A stretch of 40,693 nt of DNA from an uncultured Desulfobulbaceae bacterium (GTDB taxonomy: Bacteria; Desulfobacterota; Desulfobulbia; Desulfobulbales; BM004), in NCBI GenBank assembly GCA_947258675.1, contig CAMYJP010000001.1, forward strand, positions 1 through 40,693, written 5' to 3'. The stretch's first letter is position 1. The number at the start of each line of letters is the position of its first letter. The position numbers were made by a program, and so were the translations under genes. Shown here one piece after another: positions 8,515-16,699 of the stretch. The notes below the pieces were generated by a model, which saw only the letters and a list, made by a program, of their open reading frames with translations, ran no database searches and had not been told where the DNA came from.

Positions 8515-8925
8515 TTTCCTGTACCGGCCTTCTCACAATAAAAGTTCTTTTCTCCTAGATTATATATTTAATAATGGAACCCTTTGGTGACAATCTGCAT
8601 TTCCTAAATTTCAATAGACAGGCAAAAAGCTTTCGATCCAATTATGCTTTTCAAAATCGATTTTGTCTCAAAGGGTTTGTTAATACCGGCGATTGACATT
8701 CCATAAAAATAGTTTACCCTACCTTTATTATATCGCCTTTAGGCAAAAAAAGACTTCTATCGCAACAAATTTAACTCAATAAAAGCTTAATTCCTTTTAA
8801 TAGCTTGTTCAATGTATATTTTGTCCCTGTTATGCGTTGCGATTTATTCAGTTACATTATTTATACTACTCAGCCAATACTATAAGAATAGCTCCGGTTG
8901 ACCGGTTGCGACATGAGATCTACAT
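8515..8925. other. Non-coding stretch upstream of the HD-domain gene
   Basis: This 411-bp AT-rich stretch has no convincing reading frame. It contains one promoter-like element (8693-8720) and a small palindrome around 8894 (CCGGTTGACCGG). I see no RNA gene. Confidence 0.5.
8693..8720 (+). promoter_or_regulatory. Possible sigma-70-type promoter for the HD-domain gene
   Basis: TTGACA at 8693-8698 is a perfect -35 hexamer. TACCCT at 8715-8720, after a 16-bp spacer, is only a partial -10. It would leave a leader of about 200 nt before the ATG at 8926. Confidence 0.35.
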
Positions 8926-10065
8926 ATGGAACCACTCATTAACACTCAACAATTCCTGGCCCTTTCATCTTTTCTCAACTACCAGCTTTCAGGGGAACCA
9001 GTTAATTGGCAAGGTATTCTGAAACTGGTTGTTCCCAAAAAACTGAATCGAAAATCCACTGAATACCTGCTTACAGCGCTTGAGTATCTTGGCCAAGGCT
9101 ATGGAGGTCAAAAACGCCGTCTTGGGCCACTGGCGGTATTACATCCTATCCGGTCTGCAGCTCTCCTTGCCAAAGCCCAGAAAAAGATTGAACCACTGGA
9201 CCTGCTCACCAGCATGCTGCATGACAAGTGTGAGGATATTACCGAAGAACGATACAGCGCAGCGGCCTGGCAAAGCTTAGAAAAAAAATATGCAGTGCTC
9301 TTAGAAAAAGTTTCTGAATTGCAAAACTTTCAGCTGGATAGACGAATCGAAAAACTGACTAAATGGCAGGGACAAAAATACTGGGAATACCTTGGGAACC
9401 TCCTCACCGAAGCCATAGAAGTTCCATCACTTGCTTCCATCAAGCTGGCGGATCGTCTTGACAATACACTGGACCTGCGTGTTGACCTGCATGATTTTTC
9501 TGACCACAGCCGATGCTTCCAGACCATTTTCGATATCATATATTTGCAATCTTACAAGGGATTCAAAAGTTCTCAACCACATCCCATACCCGGTAAAATC
9601 AACGGTGCCATGCGTCTTTACCAGCTTTATAAAAATGCAGTCTTTCTTTCTTTGCTCCGATATCTGGGTGTCCGGCTGGACATCACTAGCAGCAAGCTAT
9701 TTAACTCCCTTGCAATAGCCAGTATTCGTGAGGCAGAAACCATATTGCTCCACGTTTTTGCCTACCACCTCAAGGATGCTGCCAAGCAAAAAAAACTGCT
9801 TCTTGATGTAATGAACTATTCACATAAGGGTGGTTTTAATTCTATCAGCACGATAGGTGGTCACAGCCTTGATGGGTTGTTTAAAAGCTATTTTGAATTC
9901 AAAGATAAAAAAATGAAGCAGAAAGGACTTGCTGACCTGTACAAGAACAAAAAACTCATGGGGGAGGCTGCCCTTGGTTTTATCATCATCTTCGCAACTT
10001 TTATTAATGATGAAACCTACACAATTAAAGGCATCTATCCAGAGGGTATCATGCCGCAGAATTAA
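8926..10065 (+). CDS. RelA/SpoT-type HD hydrolase domain with unknown C-terminal half
   Basis: Residues 58-185 match the (p)ppGpp hydrolase domain of SpoT/Mesh1. They have GGQKRRLGPLAVLHPIRSA with H73, MLHDKCEDIT with the H99-D100 pair and E103-D104, and SIKLADRLDNTLDL with D176 and N180. These correspond in order and close spacing to the manganese ligands and catalytic residues of SpoT (H53, H77-D78, E81-D82, D144, N148). No synthetase domain is recognisable. Residues 200-379 are an unfamiliar, mostly helical region. The likely role is hydrolysis of an alarmone or related 3'-phosphorylated nucleotide; this is inference from the residues. The protein is 379 aa, larger than single-domain alarmone hydrolases (about 180-200 aa). 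The start is ATG 8926 with only a weak GAG upstream. It is a single gene, convergent with rnhA. Confidence 0.8.
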   Translation: MEPLINTQQFLALSSFLNYQLSGEPVNWQGILKLVVPKKLNRKSTEYLLTALEYLGQGYGGQKRRLGPLAVLHPIRSAALLAKAQKKIEPLDLLTSMLHDKCEDITEERYSAAAWQSLEKKYAVLLEKVSELQNFQLDRRIEKLTKWQGQKYWEYLGNLLTEAIEVPSLASIKLADRLDNTLDLRVDLHDFSDHSRCFQTIFDIIYLQSYKGFKSSQPHPIPGKINGAMRLYQLYKNAVFLSLLRYLGVRLDITSSKLFNSLAIASIREAETILLHVFAYHLKDAAKQKKLLLDVMNYSHKGGFNSISTIGGHSLDGLFKSYFEFKDKKMKQKGLADLYKNKKLMGEAALGFIIIFATFINDETYTIKGIYPEGIMPQN

Positions 10066-10141
10066 TTGCAGCCCGTGACATAATTGTATATGGGAGTATT
10101 ATGAGCAGCGAACTTTTGTAACACCCCTTCTTTACATTTCT

Positions 10142-10846
10142 TCAAGGAGCGGAACTGGCCGTATACCCTGAATCTATCGGTAACCCTTTTCTCTTTGCCG
10201 AAGCCACCGCCAATTCATCACAACGCTCATTCATAGGATTTCCTGAATGGCCTTTTACCCATTTGAAAGAAATATCAAGGCCCTCAACAAGATCTAACAG
10301 TTCAGACCATAGATCAGGATTAACTGCCGGTTTTCTGTCTGCTTTGACCCAGCCTCTTCTGCGCCAGCTTTTTGCCCAGCTTTTGTTGATACCATTAACC
10401 ACATAACTGGAATCTGAATAGAGAGTTATAGATTTATCCCTGTATTCCAACTTTCTGAGAGCCACTATACAGGCCGTGAGTTCCATTCTATTGTTTGTAG
10501 TCAGCCGAAATCCGCCGGAAATCTCTTTTCTTTTCCCATTATAAATCTGTACAATTCCATATCCTCCAGGTCCGGGATTGTTAAGAGCTCCACCATCGGT
10601 ATATATTACTACTTCACCAACCTTTTCAATGGGGGCTGAAACTGGAGGTTTTGCATTATCCTTGTTTTTCCTGGTCGACGAACCAGTAGCCGAAAATTTT
10701 ATCCAGGTTTCAGCTTCTGCTCTTGTGGCAAACCCTTTATATTTTGCTCCTGGATATCCTTTTACCTGGGCCTGTGCGGTAGGCCAATCAGTATAAATGC
10801 CTGGTCTTTGACCGGTGATGACTGCATAATACTTTTTTTTTGCCAT
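10142..10846 (-). CDS. rnhA: Ribonuclease HI with N-terminal hybrid-binding domain
   Basis: RNase HI cuts the RNA strand of RNA-DNA hybrids and so removes R-loops and primers. The first 50 residues (KKYYAVITGQRPGIY, YKGFATRAEAETW) form the small N-terminal hybrid-binding domain known from eukaryotic RNase H1 and some bacteria. A basic linker follows, then the catalytic domain with D84 (YTDGGA), E122 (NNRMELTA), D145 (YSDSSYV), H200 (KGHSG) and D210 (NERCDELA). All the catalytic residues are present. The ATG at 10846 is chosen because it has GAGGA just upstream and starts the domain exactly; the frame extends further without support. It is probably the last gene of a minus-strand group from 12579. 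Confidence 0.93.
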   Translation of the reverse strand: MAKKKYYAVITGQRPGIYTDWPTAQAQVKGYPGAKYKGFATRAEAETWIKFSATGSSTRKNKDNAKPPVSAPIEKVGEVVIYTDGGALNNPGPGGYGIVQIYNGKRKEISGGFRLTTNNRMELTACIVALRKLEYRDKSITLYSDSSYVVNGINKSWAKSWRRRGWVKADRKPAVNPDLWSELLDLVEGLDISFKWVKGHSGNPMNERCDELAVASAKRKGLPIDSGYTASSAP

Positions 10847-10904
10847 TTTTTCCTCATGCGCTGGCTTAAATACCACCAACTCCATTACCGTATGTGTGTA
10901 TTCC

Positions 10905-11285
10905 CTAATCAGCGACCTTATGCCGCATTTTTTCGACAAATAAATCAAAGGCCTGCGGGCTGCTGTTTTCTACTTCATCAGGATACAACAACACGGACAT
11001 ATAAAAAACACTATTCACTCTCTTAGCCCTTGCAGCTTCATCAGCAAACGCTCTAAGACCTTTAGTTACCAGACTCTGCAGTTCAGGCTCAAGAGGTTCT
11101 AACAATTTTTGGGCCCTGTTCGGCAAATCGATCAGTACATCTGTTTTCTGAAACTGTAAATGTTTATATGCTTCTTCGTCCCCCAACGTATAGAGGTTAT
11201 CGCTGGCTTTGGATTCAAGATTTCGGAGATTCTCGGCTGTATCTTCAAGAAATTTCAGCATATTTTGCCATGATTTCGAATTCAT
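10905..11285 (-). CDS. Unrecognised soluble helical protein, 126 aa
   Basis: The start at 11285 (MNSKSWQNMLKFLED) has AAGGGTG about 8 nt upstream, better than the ATG nine codons earlier. The product is 126 aa, nearly all helical, with many leucine/glutamate positions (LNRAQKLLEPLEPELQ type spacing) and no signal peptide, membrane helix or metal motif. It lies between the TPR-SPOR gene (58 bp upstream) and rnhA (58 bp downstream) on the same strand, so co-transcription is likely. I do not recognise a family and assign no function. Confidence 0.75.
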   Translation of the reverse strand: MNSKSWQNMLKFLEDTAENLRNLESKASDNLYTLGDEEAYKHLQFQKTDVLIDLPNRAQKLLEPLEPELQSLVTKGLRAFADEAARAKRVNSVFYMSVLLYPDEVENSSPQAFDLFVEKMRHKVAD

Positions 11286-11343
11286 TTGATGGCACCCTTG
11301 AAAAAGTATCATAACAAAGAAGGCGTAGCGTTTAGCCCTTTCA

Positions 11344-12579
11344 TCATTTCTTCTTTATGGGAACAAAAGAATCATACCCTTGTTTCTTCAATTCTTTTAC
11401 TACATCCTCTGCCTGCTGCCTGGAGTCAAATTGGCCGGCAATTACATTATACAGACTTTTTTCATCTGTTGTTTCGCTGAGAAGACAAAATGCCGGAAAA
11501 CCCATTTTTTGAAATAACTCTACCTGGCTAATGGCTTTATCTTTTTTATAAAAAGCTCCGGCATAAACTCGAACTTTGTTTAAATCAACGGAAGTGCGAA
11601 TCAAAGGTGGCATTTGCTCGTCGGTAAGACTGTTCAGGTCGGTAGACTTTGACTCTTTAAGCCGAGGTGCGACTGTCGCCTGGGTCAACTTCAGGCCTGT
11701 CAAGGCTTGCCATTGGGAAAAATCAAATGATAGTATCCGCTGGCTGACAGCTACAACATCTTCCAGTTCGATGAGAACCGGGTTACCATAAACATCCTGG
11801 TTAAGCATCGTCTCCCTAATCTCAGGCCTCAAATCCTCCGGCGTAAAAATTCCGATAAAACCTCCAAGGCTGTTTCCCAGCCCATCATGTTCATTCTCCA
11901 AAACATATTCAAAAAGATCTCCTTGCTTCACCTTGTTGAGAAAATCTTCGGCCTCTTCTTTGTTTGCCAATATTACCTGTCGAATCGCCAGGTTCTTGTT
12001 CGGAAGTTCCCATGGATACTTTGATGGCTCGATACTTTTTTTTGATAGTTTATCAATTAATACCGAGCTTTCATAACCTAGTTTCTCCGAGGTCCTGGCG
12101 CCAATCCAGGCCAAGCCAAACTGATTGGTTCTATAATAGAGTTGACCCAGAAAAAAATAAGCCTCTGACAAGCCCGGATTATTTTTGAGTGCGATAAAAA
12201 GCTGCTCCTCGGTCTTTTTAAATCGATCTTTAGCCAGATACAAAATTCCAAGCTCAATTCTGAAAAGATTATCTTGAGGAGCTAAAGAAACCGCTTTTTC
12301 CATGGCAGCAAGCGCATCATCCACCATGCGTAACTCATACAGGGCAATGGATAGATTTCTATACAAATCCGGATGAACAAGACCACCAACCAGCGCCCGA
12401 TTGAAGGCTGGTACTGCCTTGGAGTATGCTTCCCGGGCCATGTATCTATTGGCCTCTGCCGCTGCCTCAAGCGCTCGGCTCGATGGCTGTTCAGCTCTGA
12501 CAGGCCAAGATACCAGCATGGAAAGTGCAGACAATATAACAAAAATAATAGATGCCAACCTGGTCATAACCAATACCAT
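11344..12579 (-). CDS. Exported TPR protein with parvulin-like segment and SPOR domain
   Basis: An N-terminal signal sequence (IIFVILSALSMLVSWPVRA, cleavage near residue 29) directs it out of the cytoplasm. Residues about 37-170 form four TPR-like repeats (AFNRALVGGLVHPDLYRNLS, ALAAMEKAVSLAPQDNLFRI, TEEQLFIALKNNPGLSEAYF, LAWIGARTSEKLGY). Residues about 205-295 resemble a PpiC/parvulin prolyl isomerase (EEAEDFLNKVKQGDLFEYV, LGGFIGIFTPEDLRPEI), but catalytic competence is uncertain. Residues about 331-409 are a SPOR domain (VRVYAGAFYKKDKAISQVE, YNVIAGQFDSRQQAEDVVKE), which in known proteins binds denuded peptidoglycan. It is therefore probably a periplasmic envelope or division-site protein. 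The first ATG (12579) and a second at 12567 both lack a clear ribosome binding site. Confidence 0.85.
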   Translation of the reverse strand: MVLVMTRLASIIFVILSALSMLVSWPVRAEQPSSRALEAAAEANRYMAREAYSKAVPAFNRALVGGLVHPDLYRNLSIALYELRMVDDALAAMEKAVSLAPQDNLFRIELGILYLAKDRFKKTEEQLFIALKNNPGLSEAYFFLGQLYYRTNQFGLAWIGARTSEKLGYESSVLIDKLSKKSIEPSKYPWELPNKNLAIRQVILANKEEAEDFLNKVKQGDLFEYVLENEHDGLGNSLGGFIGIFTPEDLRPEIRETMLNQDVYGNPVLIELEDVVAVSQRILSFDFSQWQALTGLKLTQATVAPRLKESKSTDLNSLTDEQMPPLIRTSVDLNKVRVYAGAFYKKDKAISQVELFQKMGFPAFCLLSETTDEKSLYNVIAGQFDSRQQAEDVVKELKKQGYDSFVPIKKK

Positions 12580-12644
12580 TTCTATTTTTTTTCAAACACC
12601 ACCATTGATAAAATTTTACAATACAGGAGGGATGTCCTCACTTA

Positions 12645-12920
12645 TCAGACGTCAACCAGAATATTCCCATGATCTTTGAGAACTTTTAGTTTCGAGTTTC
12701 TATCCATTTTCTTGAGCTGATATTCCCGGCTGGAAGCCTTTGACCGGCATGAAAATTTTTCCAAATAGACCAAAGTTACCGGTCGTCTGGATCTAGTATA
12801 TTTGGCACCACCACCGGAATTATGTTCCGCAATTCTTTTGTTGAAGTCCTTGGCAATACCGACATACAGACTGCTGTCATTGCATTGAACGATATAAGTA
12901 TACCAGCATTTTGAGATCAA
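12645..12920 (-). CDS. GIY-YIG domain protein (UPF0213/YhbQ type)
   Basis: The 91-aa product is a stand-alone GIY-YIG nuclease-fold domain: WYTYIVQCNDSSLYVGIAKD carries the Y...YVG signature, followed by NKRIAEHN with the conserved arginine, and the YTRSRRPVTLVY segment. Similar small proteins are widespread; the E. coli relative YhbQ has been linked to DNA handling, but the cellular role is uncertain. The start is TTG at 12918-12920, with AGGGA seven bases upstream and no ATG in frame nearby. It is separated by 65 bp from the TPR-SPOR gene downstream. Confidence 0.88.
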   Translation of the reverse strand: MISKCWYTYIVQCNDSSLYVGIAKDFNKRIAEHNSGGGAKYTRSRRPVTLVYLEKFSCRSKASSREYQLKKMDRNSKLKVLKDHGNILVDV

Positions 12921-13115
12921 TTATTTTTCCCTGTTACGTTTTACATGCTCTATTAAATCCTGACAGGCAAGATAAAGAACTCTTGTTTTCCAACAATCTA
13001 TCAGATATGAATGATGTGATCAAATATGATCCAGGGAAAAAATCAGGTGTGTGTAATAATTTCTTTTTGTCTTTTGATTAAAGGCTGCAAATGTTTATTC
13101 AGAGGAATACAAAAT

Positions 13116-13448
13116 ATGGAGCAGGCAGAAAAGCAACAGATCAAAGAAAAAATACTTGTGGGAATCTCTGTCACAGAAAAGGATATCAAAAATCTTGAAG
13201 AACTCACCAAGCCCATAGCACCGGACAATGCCATCGGCCGTTTGTCGAGGATGGAGGCTATCAGCAGTAAAAGTGTCAACGAAGCTGCACTTCGATCAGC
13301 CCGGGATAAATTGGCACGACTGAAATATACATTCTCAAATATCGACAAACCTGATTTTGGCTTCTGCAAATTATGTGAAGAGCCGATCCCTCTGAAAAGA
13401 ATACTAGCTGTTCCGGAAAGCAGCCTCTGCGTAAATTGTGCAGAATAA
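13116..13448 (+). CDS. Short DksA/TraR-type zinc-finger regulator
   Basis: The 110-aa product has a helical coiled-coil part (residues 1-75) and a C-terminal C4 zinc finger of the DksA/TraR type: FCKLCEEPIP and LCVNCAE, spaced C-x2-C-x17-C-x2-C. DksA-like proteins enter the RNA polymerase secondary channel and modulate initiation, often together with ppGpp. At the expected tip it has PDNAIGRLSRMEA, with an acidic residue but not the exact DksA DxxDxA motif, so activity may differ. The start at 13116 has AGAGGA 9 nt upstream. An upstream in-frame ATG at 13026 would add 30 unlikely residues. It is divergent from the GIY-YIG gene. Confidence 0.88.
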   Translation: MEQAEKQQIKEKILVGISVTEKDIKNLEELTKPIAPDNAIGRLSRMEAISSKSVNEAALRSARDKLARLKYTFSNIDKPDFGFCKLCEEPIPLKRILAVPESSLCVNCAE

Positions 13449-13520
13449 ATACCCCGCTGCAATAAGCAGAAATATTGGGCTATCGAATATTCGGTGCTAC
13501 CCCTTCATTTTTTTAAAAAA

Positions 13521-14930
13521 TTATATGGTAAAACTTTGGTACATGTCCGGTATATGTACCTGCTCAAAAGAACATTCAGTTCTCAAAGAATCGGCCAGCG
13601 CGTTGGCTGATTCCTCTTCGCCATGCACTACAAAAGTCTGCTTAGGCTTTTTTTCCATTGCCCCTGCCCAGGCCAGAAGCCCGTCACGGTCTGCATGACC
13701 ACTAAATCCTGTGATCTTCTCTACTTTTGCTTTAAGTCTGTGTTCTTCACCAAAAATCTTTACAACCGGTTCACCCTCGACGATTCGCCTTCCTAAAGTA
13801 TTTGGCGCCTGCCAGCCAGAGATCAAGATTGTGTTTTTTGGATCACTAATCTTATTGCGAAGATGATGGAGGATACGGCCTCCTTCCATCATACCGCTGG
13901 CACTGATTATTATACCTGGAACTTTCAGAAAATTGAGGTCCTTGGACTGCTGTACGTTGGAGGTATAGTGGATTGTATCAAAACCAAATGGATTTGCATC
14001 CTTATCCTGAAGCAAAAATTCGCGAATATCACTATCATAGGTTTCAGGATGCAGCCGGAAAATATCTGTGGCTCGGGTAGCAAGCGGGCTATCCACATAA
14101 ATCGGCATTGGTGGTATCTCCCGCCGGTCATGGAGCTTATGAAGGGCATAAACAATCTGCTGGGTTCGGCCAACAGAAAATGCAGGAATAAGTACAGTAC
14201 CACCCCGCTGATAGGTTTCATTAATTATCCTTTTCAATTCCTTTTCCGACTCAGGATACGGAGGATGGGTTCTGTTGCCATAAGTGCTCTCGATTATGAG
14301 CACATCAGCACCTTCTGTAACCGGTTGCGGATCTCTTATAATTGGAATTCCTGGTCTACCGATGTCGCCGCTGAAAACCAGCCGCATATTTTTATTGGCA
14401 TCTTTATCTCTGATATCGAGCACAATATGAGCGCTGCCCAGCATATGACCAGCATCAATCAGTGTAAGCTGTATTCCTGGTAAGATCTCCCTCTTTCGAT
14501 TGTAGCTCATACCAATAAAATGATCCATAGAAGTAACCACATCATCCTTGTTATATAGGGGCTCAAAAAGGTTTTTCCCCTGTTTCTTTCGGCGACGATT
14601 AACATATTCAACGTCTTTTTCCTGAAGATAGGCGCTGTCCATAAGCATGATGGCGCAGAGGTCACGGGTGGCGGAGGTGCAAATAATATCTCCTTTAAAT
14701 CCGTTTCTTACCATACATGGGATGTTGCCCGAATGATCTATATGTGCATGAGAAAGGATAATCGCATCCAATTTTGTGCCGTCACAGGGCCCCTTCCGAT
14801 TAAGCTCAAAGGCCTCTTTTCTCCTCCCCTGAAACAGACCGCAATCCAACAAAATTCTATGTCCATTCACTTCAATTAAATGTTGAGAACCGGTGACCGT
14901 TTTAGCAGCGCCGTTAAAAATAATTTTCAT
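13521..14930 (-). CDS. Beta-CASP metallo-beta-lactamase-fold RNase-like protein
   Basis: The 469-aa product has the beta-CASP architecture of RNA-processing nucleases (Ysh1/CPSF-73-like bacterial family). Metal ligands are in LSHAHIDHSG (H61, H63, D65, H66) and in the GHMLGSAH and SGDIGRPG segments. The CASP insert has IESTYGNRTH and PAFSVGRTQQ. C-terminal motifs are SASGMMEGGRILHHL, GFSGHADRDGL and FVVHGEEES. It should be a cytoplasmic RNA endo- or exonuclease; the target is unknown. The ATG at 14930 has GGAGG seven bases upstream and begins the fold exactly (MKIIFNGAAKTVTGSQHL). Upstream residues in the same frame are dismissed. Confidence 0.92.
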   Translation of the reverse strand: MKIIFNGAAKTVTGSQHLIEVNGHRILLDCGLFQGRRKEAFELNRKGPCDGTKLDAIILSHAHIDHSGNIPCMVRNGFKGDIICTSATRDLCAIMLMDSAYLQEKDVEYVNRRRKKQGKNLFEPLYNKDDVVTSMDHFIGMSYNRKREILPGIQLTLIDAGHMLGSAHIVLDIRDKDANKNMRLVFSGDIGRPGIPIIRDPQPVTEGADVLIIESTYGNRTHPPYPESEKELKRIINETYQRGGTVLIPAFSVGRTQQIVYALHKLHDRREIPPMPIYVDSPLATRATDIFRLHPETYDSDIREFLLQDKDANPFGFDTIHYTSNVQQSKDLNFLKVPGIIISASGMMEGGRILHHLRNKISDPKNTILISGWQAPNTLGRRIVEGEPVVKIFGEEHRLKAKVEKITGFSGHADRDGLLAWAGAMEKKPKQTFVVHGEEESANALADSLRTECSFEQVHIPDMYQSFTI

Positions 14931-15121
14931 TACAAACCTCCAGTTTGTACCGATTTTTTTATAAAATTGGCTAGTTTTTTTAGGGATAATGCTGCAACTC
15001 GACCAAATTTTTCCTTGGTACCATGAGCAAATCAATTAAGCCCATTCAAAATATAACAATATAAAAGGGATTAAGCTTCGAATAGGGAATGCATTCGCTA
15101 TTCATGTAAGACCATCTTTAT

Positions 15122-15337
15122 TTACTCTCTTTGGGAGACAACATAAATTTTGCCTCCGTAGTCAACCCGATCCCCAGTTTTCAGTTTACGTCCCCTTCGA
15201 AGCTCCAATTCATAATTTACAGTCACTTCGCCATGTTGAATCCGGATCTTTGCCTCGACTCCATTCTGTACTGCCTCGGCCAGCTTTAAAAATTGGGTCA
15301 AACGAATATATTCCGTACTGATGGGTATCCTAATCAT
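15122..15337 (-). CDS. Single-domain S4 RNA-binding protein (YaaA/YbcJ-like)
   Basis: The 71-aa product is an S4 domain: TEYIRLTQFLKLAEAVQNG, then IRIQHGEVTVNYELELRRGR and LKTGDRVDYGGKIYVV. Its length and pattern match the stand-alone S4 proteins of the YaaA/YbcJ type, which are thought to bind structured RNA. The start at 15337 is supported by AGGA about six bases upstream; upstream in-frame residues (to 15397) are basic and without support. It is the first of two minus-strand genes (with the beta-CASP protein, 191 bp downstream). Confidence 0.85.
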   Translation of the reverse strand: MIRIPISTEYIRLTQFLKLAEAVQNGVEAKIRIQHGEVTVNYELELRRGRKLKTGDRVDYGGKIYVVSQRE

Positions 15338-15534
15338 TGATGTCCTGCTGTTTTTGGGTTGTCTAGCTTCTTGGAATTTTCTTTTGGTAACTGACACTTC
15401 AATGGCATTTTGCTCGGAAATTTTGGTTGCTAGATAAGGCCTCAGGAGAACCTGCGCGTTACCAAAATTTCCTACAATTTATAGTATAGCATAGGAAATA
15501 CAATCGCAGCAAGTTACGGATCATAACTCCAAGG

Positions 15535-15551
15535 TGCGACATTTTGTCGCA
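15535..15551. promoter_or_regulatory. Perfect 7-bp inverted repeat, operator candidate
   Basis: TGCGACA 15535-15541 and TGTCGCA 15545-15551 are separated by TTT. The repeat directly abuts the -35 box of the promoter at 15552, the usual place for a repressor or activator of the NosL-like gene. The factor is unknown. Confidence 0.55.
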
Positions 15552-15580
15552 TTGACCACGACTTACCCACCGATTAAAAT
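15552..15580 (+). promoter_or_regulatory. Sigma-70-type promoter of the NosL-like gene
   Basis: TTGACC (15552-15557), a spacer of exactly 17 bp, and TAAAAT (15575-15580) form a near-consensus promoter. It leads to a leader of about 57 nt and then the AAAGGAG ribosome binding site of the gene at 15644. Confidence 0.65.
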
Positions 15581-15643
15581 CAGACTTAATATAAATAATC
15601 ACCTAACAACCTAAAATAACTCAGCTTAAACAAAGGAGACCCT

Positions 15644-16168
15644 ATGAAAAAATTGTTTATCCCCTTTATTGTTGTTCTGACATTATTCTGTTCTTATGCC
15701 GTAGCAATGGAAATGCCTGATGTAACTCAGAACAGCTCCTGCAAATATTGCGGTATGGACCGGGAAAAATTTGCTCACAGCAGAATGATCATTGAATACG
15801 GCAAAGATCACACTGGTTTGTGCAGCCTGCATTGTGCAGCTCTCGACCTGGCAAATCAGATGGACAAGATGCCTACAGCCATTATGGTTGGAGATTATGA
15901 TTCAAAAGAGCTAATCAATGCTGAAAACGCTGTCTGGGTTCTTGGCGGCAGCGCAAAAGGCGTTATGAGCAAACGGGCAAAATGGGCTTTTAAAAACAAA
16001 CCGGCAGCGGAAAAATTCATTGCTGAACAGGGAGGAGAAATCGTTGCTTTCGAGGATGCCATCAAGGCCACCTACGAAGATCTGTATATGGATACAAAAA
16101 TGATCCGTAAAAAACGGCAGGAGATGAAAAAGATGAAAATGAAAAAACACGGAGCAATGCGCCAATAA
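15644..16168 (+). CDS. NosL-family periplasmic metal-binding protein
   Basis: A signal peptide (residues 1-21, ending SYAVA) precedes a NosL-type domain: SSCKYCGMDREKFAHSRM with C33, C36 and M38, and GLCSLHCAALDLA with C60, H63 and C64. These are candidate copper ligands. NosL is known as a copper chaperone for nitrous-oxide reductase, but NosL-like proteins also occur without it, and no nos genes are visible here. It has no lipobox, unlike classical NosL. The last 25 residues are a run of lysine, methionine and arginine with one histidine (MKKMKMKKHG). It has its own promoter, a strong ribosome binding site and its own terminator, so it is a single-gene unit. Confidence 0.85.
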   Translation: MKKLFIPFIVVLTLFCSYAVAMEMPDVTQNSSCKYCGMDREKFAHSRMIIEYGKDHTGLCSLHCAALDLANQMDKMPTAIMVGDYDSKELINAENAVWVLGGSAKGVMSKRAKWAFKNKPAAEKFIAEQGGEIVAFEDAIKATYEDLYMDTKMIRKKRQEMKKMKMKKHGAMRQ

Positions 16169-16209
16169 CCGTTGTTTCTTCAAAGATTCTTGTCGAAAGC
16201 TATCAGATT

Positions 16210-16236
16210 GGCCGCCCTACCCCGGGCGGCCTTTTT
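16210..16236 (+). terminator. Strong intrinsic terminator after the NosL-like gene
   Basis: GGCCGCCC 16210-16217 pairs with GGGCGGCC 16224-16231 (8 bp, all G-C) around a 6-nt loop and is followed by five T. It closes the NosL-like transcript. Confidence 0.95.
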
Positions 16237-16507
16237 CTTTGTTCCTTCCAAATTCAAACAATACCTGAAACACGTCGCATTCAAGTTCTGATTTTTCACC
16301 TGCATCGTCAGCTTGTTTAGTCAATCATTAAAGGTCTCCGGGTTTTTCTCCCTGCCACCTTGTTAATCCTATGAATGTAGTTTTGTACGATTTGTAAAAA
16401 ACGTTGTGTTTTTTAAAAAAAATTAGATCTTCCGGAAATGGCTCTAACAAAAAATAGATTCAAAAACAATCCATTAATTTTCATCTAGATATAGGCAGTT
16501 AAAAAGC

Positions 16508-16699
16508 ATGTCAAATTTTACAAAGCAAAACTTCCTGGCAGATCACCTGAGAAAGTCCTCAAATTCTGCTGGTGTTGACAATGGTATTGGAACAATATTA
16601 TACGGGCATCATAAAATTCTAAGGGCACATTTAGGAATGTCTATGAAGAATGATTTACTTGTTTCTCATCTTATTACTTTAACTGGAGGAAATTCATGA
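16508..16699 (+). CDS. Doubtful 63-aa reading frame before the cytochrome gene
   Basis: This 63-aa frame is not recognised and has only a poor ribosome binding site. Its stop overlaps the start of the cytochrome gene as ATGA, which would allow translational coupling, and its end contains the cytochrome's GGAGG. That overlap is the only argument in favour; it may be chance. The surrounding 16237-16695 stretch otherwise shows only AT-rich non-coding sequence. Confidence 0.2.
   Translation: MSNFTKQNFLADHLRKSSNSAGVDNGIGTILYGHHKILRAHLGMSMKNDLLVSHLITLTGGNS

Noticed and set aside
13863..14483. 206-codon plus-strand frame inside the beta-CASP gene
   Set aside because: It is an antisense shadow of a gene with all catalytic motifs intact.
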